Assembly (NCBI RefSeq): GCF_018614575.1
Contig: NZ_JAGGOJ010000033.1
Span: 1-64,000, forward strand
Direction: 5' to 3'
Length of the DNA: 64,000 bases
From: Streptomyces sp. ISL-10
GTDB taxonomy: Bacteria > Actinomycetota > Actinomycetes > Streptomycetales > Streptomycetaceae
The translations under genes were made by a program, and so were the position numbers. Within the stretch, counting starts at the first letter, position 1. Every line of letters starts with the position of its first letter. The notes under the pieces were generated by a model, which was not told the DNA's origin, did no database searches, and saw only the letters and a program-made list of their open reading frames with translations. Positions 1 to 8,054 of the stretch are shown here, piece after piece.

Positions 1-26
1 CAACTGAAACGACGTCTAAAGACCTC

Positions 27-302
27 ATGGAGTGGTGGCCGGACTGGGCGCAGGACTACCGCCGCCGAGAGTTGAGCCTCACCCTCATTGAGGAAAACGC
101 CCTATACCGGCGCTGGTCTGATGTGGCGCGAGTTGCGTACGGACTAGGCGTGCTGTGGCTGCTGTCCGGCTTGACGGTCTTGATGGTGCCCCCCGAGTGT
201 CCGGCGCCCTCGATGTGGCGATGGGCCGCGGTGGTCGTGGGGTCGCTCGCAACGCTGGGGGAGCTCGTATGGGTGATTGTGAGCCTCAAGCGGCCAAGGT
301 AG
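27..302 (+). CDS. Small two-helix membrane protein, unknown function
   Basis: The 91-residue product has two hydrophobic segments, about residues 35-54 and 64-84, with a Trp- and Arg-rich N-terminus, so it is probably an inner-membrane protein with both ends in the cytoplasm. I do not recognise the family. Codon use differs from the neighbours: CTA, TTG, ATT, GTA and CGA occur, which are scarce in the core genes here. It lies just beyond the 3' end of the tRNA-Ser(CGA) gene, the side on which tRNA-targeted elements insert, so it may be the edge of an acquired element that continues outside the window. The ATG start lacks a strong ribosome binding site. Coding status is likely but not certain. 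Confidence 0.5.
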   Translation: MEWWPDWAQDYRRRELSLTLIEENALYRRWSDVARVAYGLGVLWLLSGLTVLMVPPECPAPSMWRWAAVVVGSLATLGELVWVIVSLKRPR

Positions 303-408
303 ATGGGCTACGTGCACCGGCCTGCGACAGCGAGGACGCACACGGACGGCAGTCTTGCGAGGAAGGCACGGGTGAGGCAAGTGAGACGGAAACTGAGACG
401 GAACAGCG

Positions 409-441
409 CGAAGGGCCCAGTCCATCGGACTGGGCCCTTCG
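409..441 (-). terminator. Terminator of tRNA-Ser(CGA)
   Basis: Perfect 15-bp inverted repeat CGAAGGGCCCAGTCC with a 3-nt loop, placed just downstream of the tRNA on the minus strand. There is no long U-tract. The same architecture recurs at 18532, 21262 and 16518. Confidence 0.75.
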
Positions 442-449
442 TCTACCAG

Positions 450-534
450 CGGTAGCGGAGGGATTTGAACCCTCGGTGACTTGCGCCACACTCGCTTTCG
501 AGGCGAGCTCCTTCGGCCGCTCGGACACGCTACC
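450..534 (-). tRNA. tRNA-Ser(CGA)
   Basis: The minus strand folds as an 85-nt class II tRNA. The acceptor stem is GGTAGCG/CGCTACC with a G discriminator, there is a long variable arm, the T loop reads GGTTCAAATCC, and the anticodon loop CTCGAAA gives anticodon CGA (UCG codons). CCA is not encoded. It ends close to a perfect hairpin at 409-441. Confidence 0.95.
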
Positions 535-601
535 GGGAGAGAGCTTAGCCCAAGGTGGCCCGTACGCCGAAATCGGTATCCGGGCAGCGGCCGGCCGGGC
601 G

Positions 602-1087
602 TCAGCCGCCTGCGGGGCGGTCCCGGAAGAAGGCAGTCAGCTGGGTCGAGCACTCGCGTTCCAGCACGCCGAGCACCACCTCGGGCCGGTGGTTGAGCCG
701 CCGGTCCCGCACCACATCCCACAGCGAACCGGCCGCGCCCGCCTTCTCGTCGCGGGCGCCGTAGACCACCCGGTCCACGCGGGACTGCACGATCGCGCCG
801 GCGCACATCGTGCACGGCTCCAGCGTCACGACAAGCGTGCAGCCGGTCAGCCGCCACGCGCCGAGACGGGCGGCCGCCCGGCGGATCGCCAGCACCTCGG
901 CGTGCGCCGTCGGATCGCCCGTCGCCTCGCGTTCGTTGTGGCCCGTGGCCAGGACCGTGTCGTCCGCGGCCAGGACGACGGCGCCGACCGGCACATCACC
1001 GGCCCGCGCCGCGCGCTCGGCCTCCTCGAGCGCGAGACGCATGGGCGCCTGCCAGGGGCCGCGTACGGGGTCGTTCGGGTCTTCCAT
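602..1087 (-). CDS. tadA: tRNA adenosine(34) deaminase TadA
   Basis: TadA deaminates A34 to inosine in the tRNA-Arg(ACG) wobble position, using a zinc-activated water. The 161-residue product carries the cytidine-deaminase-fold signature: HAE at residues 62-64 (His ligand and proton-shuttle Glu) and PCTMC at 91-95 (two Cys ligands). The N-terminal helix ALEEAERAA and the GDVPVGAVV strand are typical of the family. I chose the ATG at 1087 because the longer upstream frame reads into the neighbouring gene with unrelated sequence. It follows the deaminase-associated gene by 10 nt on the same strand, so the two are probably co-transcribed. Confidence 0.95.
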   Translation of the reverse strand: MEDPNDPVRGPWQAPMRLALEEAERAARAGDVPVGAVVLAADDTVLATGHNEREATGDPTAHAEVLAIRRAAARLGAWRLTGCTLVVTLEPCTMCAGAIVQSRVDRVVYGARDEKAGAAGSLWDVVRDRRLNHRPEVVLGVLERECSTQLTAFFRDRPAGG

Positions 1088-1097
1088 CACGTGATCG

Positions 1098-1640
1098 TCA
1101 GCGCACGGTCTCCAGGACCTCGCCCGCGCCGAGCGCCTCGGCGATCTCCAGCAGCGCGTCCGTGTCCAGCGCCAGCAACTCCTTCTCACCGAGTCCGAGG
1201 TCCATCAGGATCTCGCGGTCGCCGACCGGCCCGGCAGGGACGGTGTCGCCGGTCGCCAGCGCCCCGTCGTCGGCCGTGTCCTCGTCGTCGTCCGCTTGTG
1301 TCTCCCCGTCCTCGGTGCCGTCGAGGTCCAGGGCGTCCAGGTCGTCGGCCGGGTCGTCGTCGTCCCGGCCGAGCAGTTCGTTGGTCAGGATCTCCCCATA
1401 GGAGGAGCGCGCGGCCGCGGCCGCGTCCGAGACGAAGATACGAGGGTCCTCCTCGCCCTCGACGCGGATGATGCCGAACCAGGCGTCCTCCTGCTCGATG
1501 AAGACGAGCACCGTGTCCTCGTCCACCGAGGCCTCCCGGGCCAGGTCGGTCAGATCCGACAGGGTCTCCACATCGTCGAGCTCTGTGTCGCTCGCTTGCC
1601 ACCCGTCTTGAGTGCGCGCGAGCAGTGCGGCGAAGTACAC
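1098..1640 (-). CDS. tRNA adenosine deaminase-associated protein
   Basis: This is the actinobacterial protein normally found beside tadA. It begins VYFAALLARTQDGW, then TELDDVETLSDL and a conserved core FIEQEDAWFGIIRVEGEEDP. A very acidic, low-complexity stretch (Asp/Glu-rich, about residues 95-130) precedes a C-terminal helical segment. No catalytic motif is visible, and its biochemical role is not established; the name reflects gene association. The GTG start at 1640 is supported by GGGAGAG 7-8 nt upstream. The frame stays open further upstream, but that part overlaps the separate small gene at 1799-1981. It is the first gene of the tadA pair. Confidence 0.85.
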   Translation of the reverse strand: MYFAALLARTQDGWQASDTELDDVETLSDLTDLAREASVDEDTVLVFIEQEDAWFGIIRVEGEEDPRIFVSDAAAAARSSYGEILTNELLGRDDDDPADDLDALDLDGTEDGETQADDDEDTADDGALATGDTVPAGPVGDREILMDLGLGEKELLALDTDALLEIAEALGAGEVLETVR

Positions 1641-1798
1641 CGTGACTCTCCCACTGATCAGAGGTGTGACGACCGGCGGTGCGCTGATGTCTGCCCCGCC
1701 ACTCGGAATCGTGGCAGAAACATCCGCGTTGCGAGAGGTCTTCCGTCGTTGCGTCGGCCACCAGTTCTGCGAGGCCGGCTCTGGGGAACGCCGCGGGG

Positions 1799-1981
1799 TC
1801 ACCAGCGGAACGTCCGCATACGCATCTGCTGGCGCATCCGGGCCGCGCGGGCCCGTCGTGGCTGCACCCGGTCGCGCAGTGCCTTCGCCTCGTTCAGCTC
1901 GCGCAGGAACTGGGCGCGTCGCTTGCGGCGCTCCGCGTCGGTCTCCGGCTCCTCGTCGCGCTCCGGCTCGGGATCCGCCAT
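1799..1981 (-). CDS. Small basic conserved hypothetical protein
   Basis: The 60-residue product has an acidic N-terminus (MADPEPERDEEPE) and a strongly basic helical remainder rich in Arg, Lys and Met, ending RMRQQMRMRTFRW. It would be soluble and may bind nucleic acid or form a helix, but I do not know its function. Similar short proteins upstream of the tadA pair occur in Streptomyces as I recall. It sits between upp (divergent) and the deaminase-associated gene and lies in a different frame from the upstream extension of the latter, supporting the downstream GTG start there. Confidence 0.55.
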   Translation of the reverse strand: MADPEPERDEEPETDAERRKRRAQFLRELNEAKALRDRVQPRRARAARMRQQMRMRTFRW

Positions 1982-2082
1982 CGGTCACACCACCCCACGA
2001 GTGCTCCGTATGCCCTCGTGCCCGTGGCCCGGGGGTACCCCACCACCTTCCCTCCGATAGCCCTGTTGATGCGAGTGCGGGC

Positions 2083-2095
2083 TACTGTGGGGCCC
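2083..2095 (+). promoter_or_regulatory. Putative -10 box of leaderless upp
   Basis: TACTGT at 2083-2088 is followed by exactly 7 nt and the ATG of upp, with no Shine-Dalgarno, the pattern of actinobacterial leaderless transcripts. No convincing -35 is seen. Confidence 0.45.
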
Positions 2096-2731
2096 ATGCG
2101 GATCCACGTCGTCGACCACCCGTTGGTGGCGCACAAACTCACCACGCTGCGCGACCGGCGCACCGACTCCCCGACCTTCCGGCGCCTCGCCGACGAGCTG
2201 GTCACCCTGCTCGCGTACGAGGCCACCCGGGACGTGCGCACCGAGCAGGTCGACATCGTGACGCCGGTGTCGGGCACGACCGGCGTCAAGCTGTCGCACC
2301 CGCGTCCCCTGGTCGTGCCGATCCTGCGGGCGGGCCTCGGCATGCTCGACGGCATGGTCCGGCTGCTGCCGACCGCCGAGGTCGGTTTCCTCGGGATGAT
2401 CCGCAACGAGGAGACGCTGGAGGCGTCGACGTACGCGACCCGGATGCCGGAGGACCTGTCCGGCCGCCAGGTGTACGTCCTGGACCCGATGCTGGCCACC
2501 GGCGGCACGCTGGTCGCGGCGATCCAGGAGCTGATCAAGCGCGGTGCCGACGATGTGACCGCCGTGGTGCTGCTCGCGGCGCCGGAGGGCGTCGAGCTGA
2601 TGGAGCGCGAACTGGCGGGCACCCCGGTGACGGTGGTGACGGCGTCGGTCGACGAGCGCCTGAACGAGCACGGCTACATCGTTCCGGGCCTCGGTGACGC
2701 GGGCGACCGCATGTACGGGACCGCTGTTTAG
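2096..2731 (+). CDS. upp: Uracil phosphoribosyltransferase
   Basis: Upp salvages uracil with PRPP to give UMP. The 211-residue product has the family's usual length. It shows the N-terminal MRIHVVDHPLVAHKL segment, the PILRAGLGM segment near residues 75-84, the PRPP-binding loop LDPMLATGG at 129-137, and the C-terminal GLGDAGDRMYGT that closes the uracil site. The ATG at 2096 is chosen because the protein alignment begins there and a TANNNT box lies 7 nt upstream; an earlier in-frame ATG would add 26 atypical residues. It is transcribed alone, divergently from the small gene at 1799-1981, and ends before a strong hairpin at 2808. Confidence 0.96.
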   Translation: MRIHVVDHPLVAHKLTTLRDRRTDSPTFRRLADELVTLLAYEATRDVRTEQVDIVTPVSGTTGVKLSHPRPLVVPILRAGLGMLDGMVRLLPTAEVGFLGMIRNEETLEASTYATRMPEDLSGRQVYVLDPMLATGGTLVAAIQELIKRGADDVTAVVLLAAPEGVELMERELAGTPVTVVTASVDERLNEHGYIVPGLGDAGDRMYGTAV

Positions 2732-2807
2732 GGGCTCGGCTCTCCCCCTGGCTTCGCCGGGGGACCCCCATCGGGGCGCCTGACGGCGTCGACGGTCGAT
2801 CCTGCTC

Positions 2808-2840
2808 GATCCACCCCCGGACTTCGTCCGGGGGTGGATC
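2808..2840. terminator. Bidirectional-type hairpin after upp
   Basis: Perfect 15-bp inverted repeat GATCCACCCCCGGAC with a TTC loop between the convergent upp and LytR_C genes. A second shorter hairpin lies at about 2743-2766. There is no U-tract, as is common in this genus. Confidence 0.7.
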
Positions 2841-2929
2841 CACGTTCCTCGGGCCTCGGCGCGTTCTTACTCTCGACATCGCCGCGCCCCTTCGGCCTCC
2901 TCACCTCCTGCTGGAGGCCCTGCTCCGAT

Positions 2930-3556
2930 TCACCGACAAGAAGGCGAGGGCGAGGGTGCGGGCTCCGCCATCGCGGCCAGGGCCACGTCGGCGTCCTTCT
3001 TCGGTGACAGGGTCGTGAAGGCCGTCCCGATGATCAGGTCGACGTCCGCCGTGCTGCGGGTGTCGGTCTTGAGCTGGGTGCCGGCGAGCTGCGTGCCCAG
3101 CACCCTGAAGTATCCCTCGTGGGCCGTCGGGCCGCCGAGCAGCACCGCGGTCCCGTGGACCTTCTTGTCGTACTCGGGCGTCGCGTTGCCCACCTTGCCG
3201 ATGGTGAAGCCGCGCTTCTTCAGTTCGTCGGCCGCGGCCTTCGCCAGACCGCTGCGCGGGGTGGCGTTGTAGACGTTCACCGTGACCTGGCGCGGCTTCG
3301 GCGGGAGGGGTGCCGCGGAGACGACGGGGACGGGCTCGCAGTCCCGGGCCCGGTCGCCCGCCGTGGTCTTCTTGCCGCCGCCGGTGAAGGCGTCGATGAG
3401 CTGCATGGTCCCCCAGCCGGCCAGGCCGAGCGCGACCACCGCGGCCACCACTGCAAAGACGATTCTGCGGCGGCTCCGGGAGCGTCGCATACGTGGGTAT
3501 TTGTCGCCCGTGATGCGGTACTTTCCGCCCATGCCGGGGGGAGTGAGCATGCTCAT
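2930..3556 (-). CDS. Membrane-anchored LytR C-terminal domain protein
   Basis: The 208-residue protein has a short cytoplasmic N-terminus with an Arg-rich stretch (about 22-31), one transmembrane helix (about 32-52) and an extracytoplasmic LytR_C domain: VTVNVYNATPRSGLAKAAADELKKRGF is followed by a GTAVLLG strand and an IIGTAF strand near the end. LytR_C domains occur at the C-terminus of LytR-CpsA-Psr wall ligases and as stand-alone anchored proteins like this one; their exact role is unknown. A TACGCT box lies 6 nt before the ATG, so the gene may be leaderless. The C-terminal tail is Pro/Ser-rich. Confidence 0.85.
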   Translation of the reverse strand: MSMLTPPGMGGKYRITGDKYPRMRRSRSRRRIVFAVVAAVVALGLAGWGTMQLIDAFTGGGKKTTAGDRARDCEPVPVVSAAPLPPKPRQVTVNVYNATPRSGLAKAAADELKKRGFTIGKVGNATPEYDKKVHGTAVLLGGPTAHEGYFRVLGTQLAGTQLKTDTRSTADVDLIIGTAFTTLSPKKDADVALAAMAEPAPSPSPSCR

Positions 3557-3562
3557 GGGCGC

Positions 3563-3568
3563 AGCGTA
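3563..3568 (-). promoter_or_regulatory. Putative -10 box, LytR_C gene
   Basis: TACGCT on the minus strand, 6 nt before the ATG at 3556, with no Shine-Dalgarno. Confidence 0.4.
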
Positions 3569-3670
3569 GTGCGGCCCGGTCGTTATGCCTACTAAACGAT
3601 CAGTCCGTTGCGTCCGTACGGTGCCGATTTGACTCCGAAAGGATCAGTCGGCGCCCGAGGCCGCGGGGGT

Positions 3671-3967
3671 TCAGCCGAGCTCGAGCACGCGGGCGTGCAG
3701 CACCTGGCGCTGCTGCAGGGCCGCGCGCACGGCGCGGTGGAGCCCGTCCTCCAGGTAGAGGTCGCCCTGCCACTTCACGACGTGGGCGAAGAGGTCGCCG
3801 TAGAAGGTCGAGTCCTCGGCAAGCAGCGTTTCGAGGTCCAGCTGGCCCTTGGTCGTCACGAGCTGATCGAGGCGGACCGGGCGCGGCGCGACATCCGCCC
3901 ACTGTCGGGTGCTTTCCCGGCCGTGGTCGGGATACGGCCGCCCGTTGCCGATGCGCTTGAAGATCAC
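3671..3967 (-). CDS. Conserved actinobacterial small protein, VapB-annotated family
   Basis: The 98-residue protein begins MIFKRIGNGRPYPDHG and has a compact soluble sequence with a central LAEDSTFYGDLFAHVVKWQG segment and a C-terminal helix ending RAVRAALQQRQVLHARVLELG. Orthologues are common in Streptomyces; public annotation, as I recall, sometimes names them VapB-type antitoxins, but there is no PIN-domain toxin gene beside it and no visible ribbon-helix-helix motif. I would not infer a toxin-antitoxin system. The GTG start at 3967 lies 6 nt after a TAGGCT box (3974-3979), consistent with leaderless expression. Confidence 0.8.
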   Translation of the reverse strand: MIFKRIGNGRPYPDHGRESTRQWADVAPRPVRLDQLVTTKGQLDLETLLAEDSTFYGDLFAHVVKWQGDLYLEDGLHRAVRAALQQRQVLHARVLELG

Positions 3968-3973
3968 ACGGAA

Positions 3974-3979
3974 AGCCTA
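3974..3979 (-). promoter_or_regulatory. Putative -10 box of leaderless small gene
   Basis: TAGGCT on the minus strand, 6 nt before the GTG at 3967; no ribosome binding site. Confidence 0.4.
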
Positions 3980-4063
3980 CCGGTCAAGAGGCTCCGGGCG
4001 CAGCCGCGGAGCGGCGGTGCGATCCTGTCGAAAACTGGGCAAAGCGGGAAACAGGGGTCTCTC

Positions 4064-5665
4064 ATGACAGCTCAGGAACCAGTGCGACAGGGCGCCGCAG
4101 AGGAGATCGGGACCGCCGCGGCCCTTCCGCGGCCCGCCGTGGAGATCGCCTCGGCGTACTCCTTCACCGGCCCCGCGCTCGATCTGGGTGCCCTGCTGTG
4201 GGACGGGCAGTGCCTGCCCGGCGCGCGGATCCGCATCCCGCTCTCGATGCTCAACCGGCACGGCCTGGTGGCCGGGGCGACCGGCACCGGCAAGACCAAG
4301 ACGCTCCAGCTGATCGCCGAACAGCTGTCGGCGCACGGCGTGTCGGTCTTCCTCGCCGACGTCAAGGGGGACGTGTCAGGGATCTCGGCCCCTGGACAGG
4401 GCGGCGAACGGGTCCAGCAGCGGGCCCGACAGGTGGGTCAGCGGTGGTCGGCCGCGGGCTTTCCCTGCGAGTTCTACGGGCTCGGCGGCATCGGCCCGGG
4501 CATCCCGCTGCGCGCCACGGTCACCGACTTCGGCCCGCTGCTCCTGTCGAAGGTGCTCCAGCTCAACCGGACGCAGGAGCAGTCCCTCGGGCTGGTCTTC
4601 CACTACGCCGACAGCAAGGGCCTGGAGCTGATCGACCTCAAGGACCTGCGGGCCGTCGTCGCCTTCCTCGTGTCGGACGAGGGCAGGGCGGAGCTGAAGA
4701 CGATCGGCGGTCTGTCGACCGCCACCGCCGGGGTGATCCTCCGCTCGATCACCGCCTTCGAGCAGCAGGGCGCCTCGGGCTTCTTCGGCGAGCCCGCCTT
4801 CGACACCGCCGACCTGCTGCGTACGGCGGCCGACGGGCGGGGGCTCGTGTCCGTACTGGAGCTGCCGGCGGTGCAGGACCGGCCGCAGCTGTTCTCGACG
4901 TTCCTGATGTGGCTGCTGGCGGACCTCTTCCACGATCTGCCGGAGGCCGGTGACCTGGACCGGCCGAAGCTGGTCTTCTTCTTCGACGAGGCGCATCTGC
5001 TGTTCAACGGGGCGTCCAAGGCGTTCCTGGAGTCGATCACGCAGACCGTGCGGCTGATTCGCTCGAAAGGGGTCGGCATCTTCTTCGTCACGCAGAGCCC
5101 GAAGGACGTGCCGGGCGATGTGCTGGCCCAGCTCGGCAACCGGGTGCAGCACGCGCTCCGTGCCTTCACGCCCGAGGACGCCACGGCACTCAAGGCGACG
5201 GTGAAGACCTTCCCGAACTCCCCGTACGACCTCGAGGAGGTGCTGACCGGGCTCGGGACGGGCGAGGCGGTGGTCACCGTGCTGAGCGAGGGCGGCGCGC
5301 CGGCGCCGGTCGCCGTGACCCGGCTGCGTGCTCCGCAGTCGCTGATGGGACCGGTCGAGGCGGCCGCGCTGGACGCCGCGGTCGAGGGATCGCCGCTGTA
5401 CGGGCGCTACGCCGAGGCCGTGGACCGCGCGTCGGCGTACGAGAAGCTGTCGGCCGGGCAGCAGGCGGCGGAGGCGGCGGCCGAGCGCGCGGCGCGGGAG
5501 GCCGAGCCGGAGCCGACACGGCGGAAGGGGCAGCAGCGGGAGGAGTCGCTCGCCGGGCAGGTCATGGGCAGCGGCGTCTTCCGGTCGCTGGCGCGCTCGG
5601 TCGGTACGCAGCTCGGCCGTGAGATCACACGCTCGCTGTTCGGAACGGCGCGCCGCAGAAGGTGA
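4064..5665 (+). CDS. HerA/YjgR-like ATPase (DUF853 family)
   Basis: A 533-residue FtsK-HerA superfamily ATPase. Walker A GATGTGKTKT is at residues 71-80, and the hydrophobic Walker B strand LVFFFDEAHLLF is near 302-313, followed by the sensor-like FFVTQSPKDVP. The arrangement, with an N-terminal ALLWDG beta strand and a C-terminal GSGVFRSLARSVGTQLGREITRSLFG amphipathic tail, matches the DUF853/YjgR family of predicted helicases or translocases. The biological substrate is unknown. The last 120 residues include a charged Ala/Glu/Arg-rich probable coiled coil. The ATG at 4064 is the first start giving family-like sequence; the ribosome binding site is weak. It is monocistronic as far as can be seen and converges on the M28 gene. 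Confidence 0.85.
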   Translation: MTAQEPVRQGAAEEIGTAAALPRPAVEIASAYSFTGPALDLGALLWDGQCLPGARIRIPLSMLNRHGLVAGATGTGKTKTLQLIAEQLSAHGVSVFLADVKGDVSGISAPGQGGERVQQRARQVGQRWSAAGFPCEFYGLGGIGPGIPLRATVTDFGPLLLSKVLQLNRTQEQSLGLVFHYADSKGLELIDLKDLRAVVAFLVSDEGRAELKTIGGLSTATAGVILRSITAFEQQGASGFFGEPAFDTADLLRTAADGRGLVSVLELPAVQDRPQLFSTFLMWLLADLFHDLPEAGDLDRPKLVFFFDEAHLLFNGASKAFLESITQTVRLIRSKGVGIFFVTQSPKDVPGDVLAQLGNRVQHALRAFTPEDATALKATVKTFPNSPYDLEEVLTGLGTGEAVVTVLSEGGAPAPVAVTRLRAPQSLMGPVEAAALDAAVEGSPLYGRYAEAVDRASAYEKLSAGQQAAEAAAERAAREAEPEPTRRKGQQREESLAGQVMGSGVFRSLARSVGTQLGREITRSLFGTARRRR

Positions 5666-5704
5666 TCCCCCGCGGCGCGCCGGTGTCCTGCCCTCAAGGG
5701 GCTG

Positions 5705-7264
5705 TTACTCGGTCACCTCGTGGTCATGACCGTCGTGCAGGCCGCCGCCGCTGCCCGCGTCACCGTCCGTGGGGACGGACTCGACCGGCTTGCGCAGCGA
5801 GCTCAGGTCGTGGGCATAGGTGCCGACGGCGTTGGCGATGACGCCGATGTTGATGGCGAAGGCGTCCATGTCGATGTTCTCGATGGTGTCGCCCTTGGCG
5901 TGGTAGTTCGGGTCGTACGCGACGCCCGCCTCGCCGCCGAACTTCTGCGCCTGTGCCTGCGTCTTGATGCCCTCGGCGCCCGTGAACGTGCCGCCGGACG
6001 GGATGCCGACCTCGATGAACGGGCCGTAGTCGGAACGGCCGGTGAAGTCGGTGCCCTCGTGCGGGGTGCCGTTGCGGTCGAGGAACGCGTTGATGTCGCG
6101 CTCCAGTTGGGCCGAGCCCGCGGGGCCGGGGCCCGCGCCCACACGGTCGGAGTCGTCGCCGTCGTAGACGAAGATGCCGTAGTTGGGCGAGGCGATCATG
6201 TCGAAGTTCAGGTAGAGCTTGATCTCCTTCTTGCCCAGGTCGCTCAGGTTCGCGACGTAGTGCTCGGAGCCGAGCAGCCCGTTCTCCTCGGCCGACCACC
6301 AGGCGAAGCGCACCTTGTTGGCGGGGCGCGGCTCCTTCTTGGCGAGTTCCTGGGCGACTTCGAGCAGACCGGCCGAGCCGGAGCCGTTGTCGTTGATCCC
6401 GGGCCCCGCGGTGACCGAGTCGAGGTGCGCACCGAGCATCACGGTGTTGGCCGCGTTGCCATGGCGGGTCTCGGCGATCACGTTGTTGGTGGAGCGCATC
6501 TCCTGGAGCTGGCGGATCTCGAAGGAGACGTTCACCGGCCCCTTCGCCAGGTCGGCGACGAGCTTCTCGCCGTCGGCCTGCGTGATGCCGCCGGTCGGTA
6601 TCTTGCCCGATGCGGTGTCGCCGAGGGTGCCGGAGAGCACGCCCTCGGTGTTGTTGTAGACGATGGCGCCGGTCGCTCCGGCACCGGCCGCGGCCGCCTG
6701 CTTCTCGGCGAAGGTGCAGCCGCCCCGCTTGATCAGCGCGATCTTGCCCGTGAAGGTCGAGGAGGCGTAGTCACTCGCGGTGCAGCCGGTGGTGTCGTCC
6801 ACCGGCACGGCGGCCAGCGCGGCCGTGACACCGCCCACCGGAGTGGACTTGGTGTACGTCATCGCCTTGATGGTGAGGTCGCGCGGCGACGGCGAGAGAA
6901 CCGACAGCTTCTCGGCCAGCGTCTGCGTGTAGACGAACTCGAACTTCTCGTACGAGACGTCGTACCCGTACTTCTTCATCTGCTGGTACACATACGCGGC
7001 CGAGGCGTCGTGCCCGAGCGAACCGGCGGCGCGATGGCCGTCGGCGGAGTCCGCTATCTGCTGGAACTTCTCCAGGTGTGCGAAGGCGTCGTCGGCCGAC
7101 GCCCGGGCGACCAGCTTCCTGGCCAGCTTCGCCGCGTCCTTGGCCGCCCGGTCGGCGGGGTCGTGACGGTGCGCTGCGGAAGGGGAAGCGGATGCCAGCA
7201 GGAGCGGGGTCGCGAGTGCGGCTGCGGCCAGGGTGGCCGCGGCTCTGCGATGGGTTGCGTTCAC
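5705..7264 (-). CDS. Secreted M28 family zinc aminopeptidase with PA domain
   Basis: The 519-residue product begins VNATHRRAAATLAAAALATPLLLASASPSAA in two parts: a basic start and a hydrophobic core ending in an AXA signal-peptidase site near residue 31. A PA domain (about 140-230, with GKIALIKRGGCTF) follows. The M28 peptidase domain carries all expected ligands of a two-zinc centre: HLDS, NDNGSG, the EENG pair with catalytic Glu, NFDM and a late His in NYHAKGDT. This resembles Streptomyces griseus aminopeptidase-type enzymes that release hydrophobic N-terminal residues. The C-terminus is His/Asp/Gly-rich. GTG 7264 is chosen for the GGGAAGGA ribosome binding site; a longer frame upstream has no signal-peptide logic. 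Confidence 0.93.
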   Translation of the reverse strand: MNATHRRAAATLAAAALATPLLLASASPSAAHRHDPADRAAKDAAKLARKLVARASADDAFAHLEKFQQIADSADGHRAAGSLGHDASAAYVYQQMKKYGYDVSYEKFEFVYTQTLAEKLSVLSPSPRDLTIKAMTYTKSTPVGGVTAALAAVPVDDTTGCTASDYASSTFTGKIALIKRGGCTFAEKQAAAAGAGATGAIVYNNTEGVLSGTLGDTASGKIPTGGITQADGEKLVADLAKGPVNVSFEIRQLQEMRSTNNVIAETRHGNAANTVMLGAHLDSVTAGPGINDNGSGSAGLLEVAQELAKKEPRPANKVRFAWWSAEENGLLGSEHYVANLSDLGKKEIKLYLNFDMIASPNYGIFVYDGDDSDRVGAGPGPAGSAQLERDINAFLDRNGTPHEGTDFTGRSDYGPFIEVGIPSGGTFTGAEGIKTQAQAQKFGGEAGVAYDPNYHAKGDTIENIDMDAFAINIGVIANAVGTYAHDLSSLRKPVESVPTDGDAGSGGGLHDGHDHEVTE

Positions 7265-7298
7265 AGAGGTCCTTCCCGGTGCGAACTTGGTGAAAGGG

Positions 7299-7327
7299 AA
7301 GCTAGCGATCATCTGCGTTTCTGTGAA
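7299..7327 (-). promoter_or_regulatory. Candidate promoter of the M28 peptidase gene
   Basis: On the minus strand TTCACA (7322-7327) and TAGCTT (7299-7304) are separated by 17 nt, giving a leader of roughly 30 nt before the GTG at 7264. Confidence 0.4.
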
Positions 7328-7402
7328 CACTTCCGCCACAACTCACGGCGCATTTAGGACCATTGACACCGGACGTATTCGTTCCGCCTCCGTGCGCCCC
7401 CA

Positions 7403-8002
7403 TCAGGGCTTTTCCGGGGCCGTCTTCTTCGCCTTGGCCGCCGCCTTCTTCTCCTGCTTGTACGCCCGCACCCGGGCCAGCGAGTCGGGACCGGTGATGT
7501 CGGCCGCCGAACGATAGGAGTCCCTCTCGCCGTACGCCCCGGCCGCCTCCCGCCACCCCTCGGGCGTGACGCCGTACTGCTTGCCCAGCAGCGCCAGGAA
7601 GATCTGCGCCTTCTGCTCGCCGTAGCCGGGCAGCGCCTTCAGCCGCGTCAGCAGCTCGTCGCCGCTGCGCACGTCCCGCCACACGGCGCTCGCGTCGCCG
7701 TCGTACTCGTCGACGAGGAACCGGCACAGCTCCTGCACCCGTTTGGCCATCGACGCCGGGTAGCGGTGCACGGCCGGTTTCTGCCGGAGCAGCTCGCCGA
7801 AGGCGTCCGGGTCGTAGGCGGCGATCTGGGCGGCGTCCAGATCGTCGGCGCCCAGGCGCTGCGCGATCGTGAAGGGGCCGGTGAACGCCCACTCCATGGG
7901 GATCTGCTGGTCGAGCAGCATGCCGACGAGGGCGGCGAGCGGGCTGCGGCCGAGCAACTCGTCGGCCTCGGGCTGCTGGGCGAGGTGAATGGTGGCATCC
8001 AT
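7403..8002 (-). CDS. HhH-GPD base-excision DNA repair protein
   Basis: The 199-residue protein belongs to the small HhH-GPD glycosylase family of actinobacteria. The helix-hairpin-helix appears as LKALPGYGEQKAQIFLALL (about 120-138), where glycosylases of this fold grip DNA after base flipping. The N-terminus PLAALVGMLLDQQIPMEWAF is the conserved first helix of the domain. I cannot identify with certainty the catalytic Asp normally about 18 residues after the hairpin; GPDSLARVRAYKQEK follows. No iron-sulphur cluster cysteines are present. The tail is Lys/Ala-rich. Substrate base is unknown. It is separated from the M28 gene by about 140 nt and lies in the same direction as the sigma factor gene upstream. 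Confidence 0.85.
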   Translation of the reverse strand: MDATIHLAQQPEADELLGRSPLAALVGMLLDQQIPMEWAFTGPFTIAQRLGADDLDAAQIAAYDPDAFGELLRQKPAVHRYPASMAKRVQELCRFLVDEYDGDASAVWRDVRSGDELLTRLKALPGYGEQKAQIFLALLGKQYGVTPEGWREAAGAYGERDSYRSAADITGPDSLARVRAYKQEKKAAAKAKKTAPEKP

Positions 8003-8054
8003 GCCCCGATGATCGCCCGGCGGCGTACCGGCCGCCAGCGCCGTGGGCCGTATG

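Noticed and set aside
1641..1988. Longer N-terminus for the tadA-associated protein
   Set aside because: The extension has no family similarity and overlaps a separate small gene; GTG 1640 has a good ribosome binding site.
3671..3967. Type II toxin-antitoxin antitoxin
   Set aside because: No toxin gene adjoins it and no DNA-binding motif is seen; it is a widely conserved single gene.
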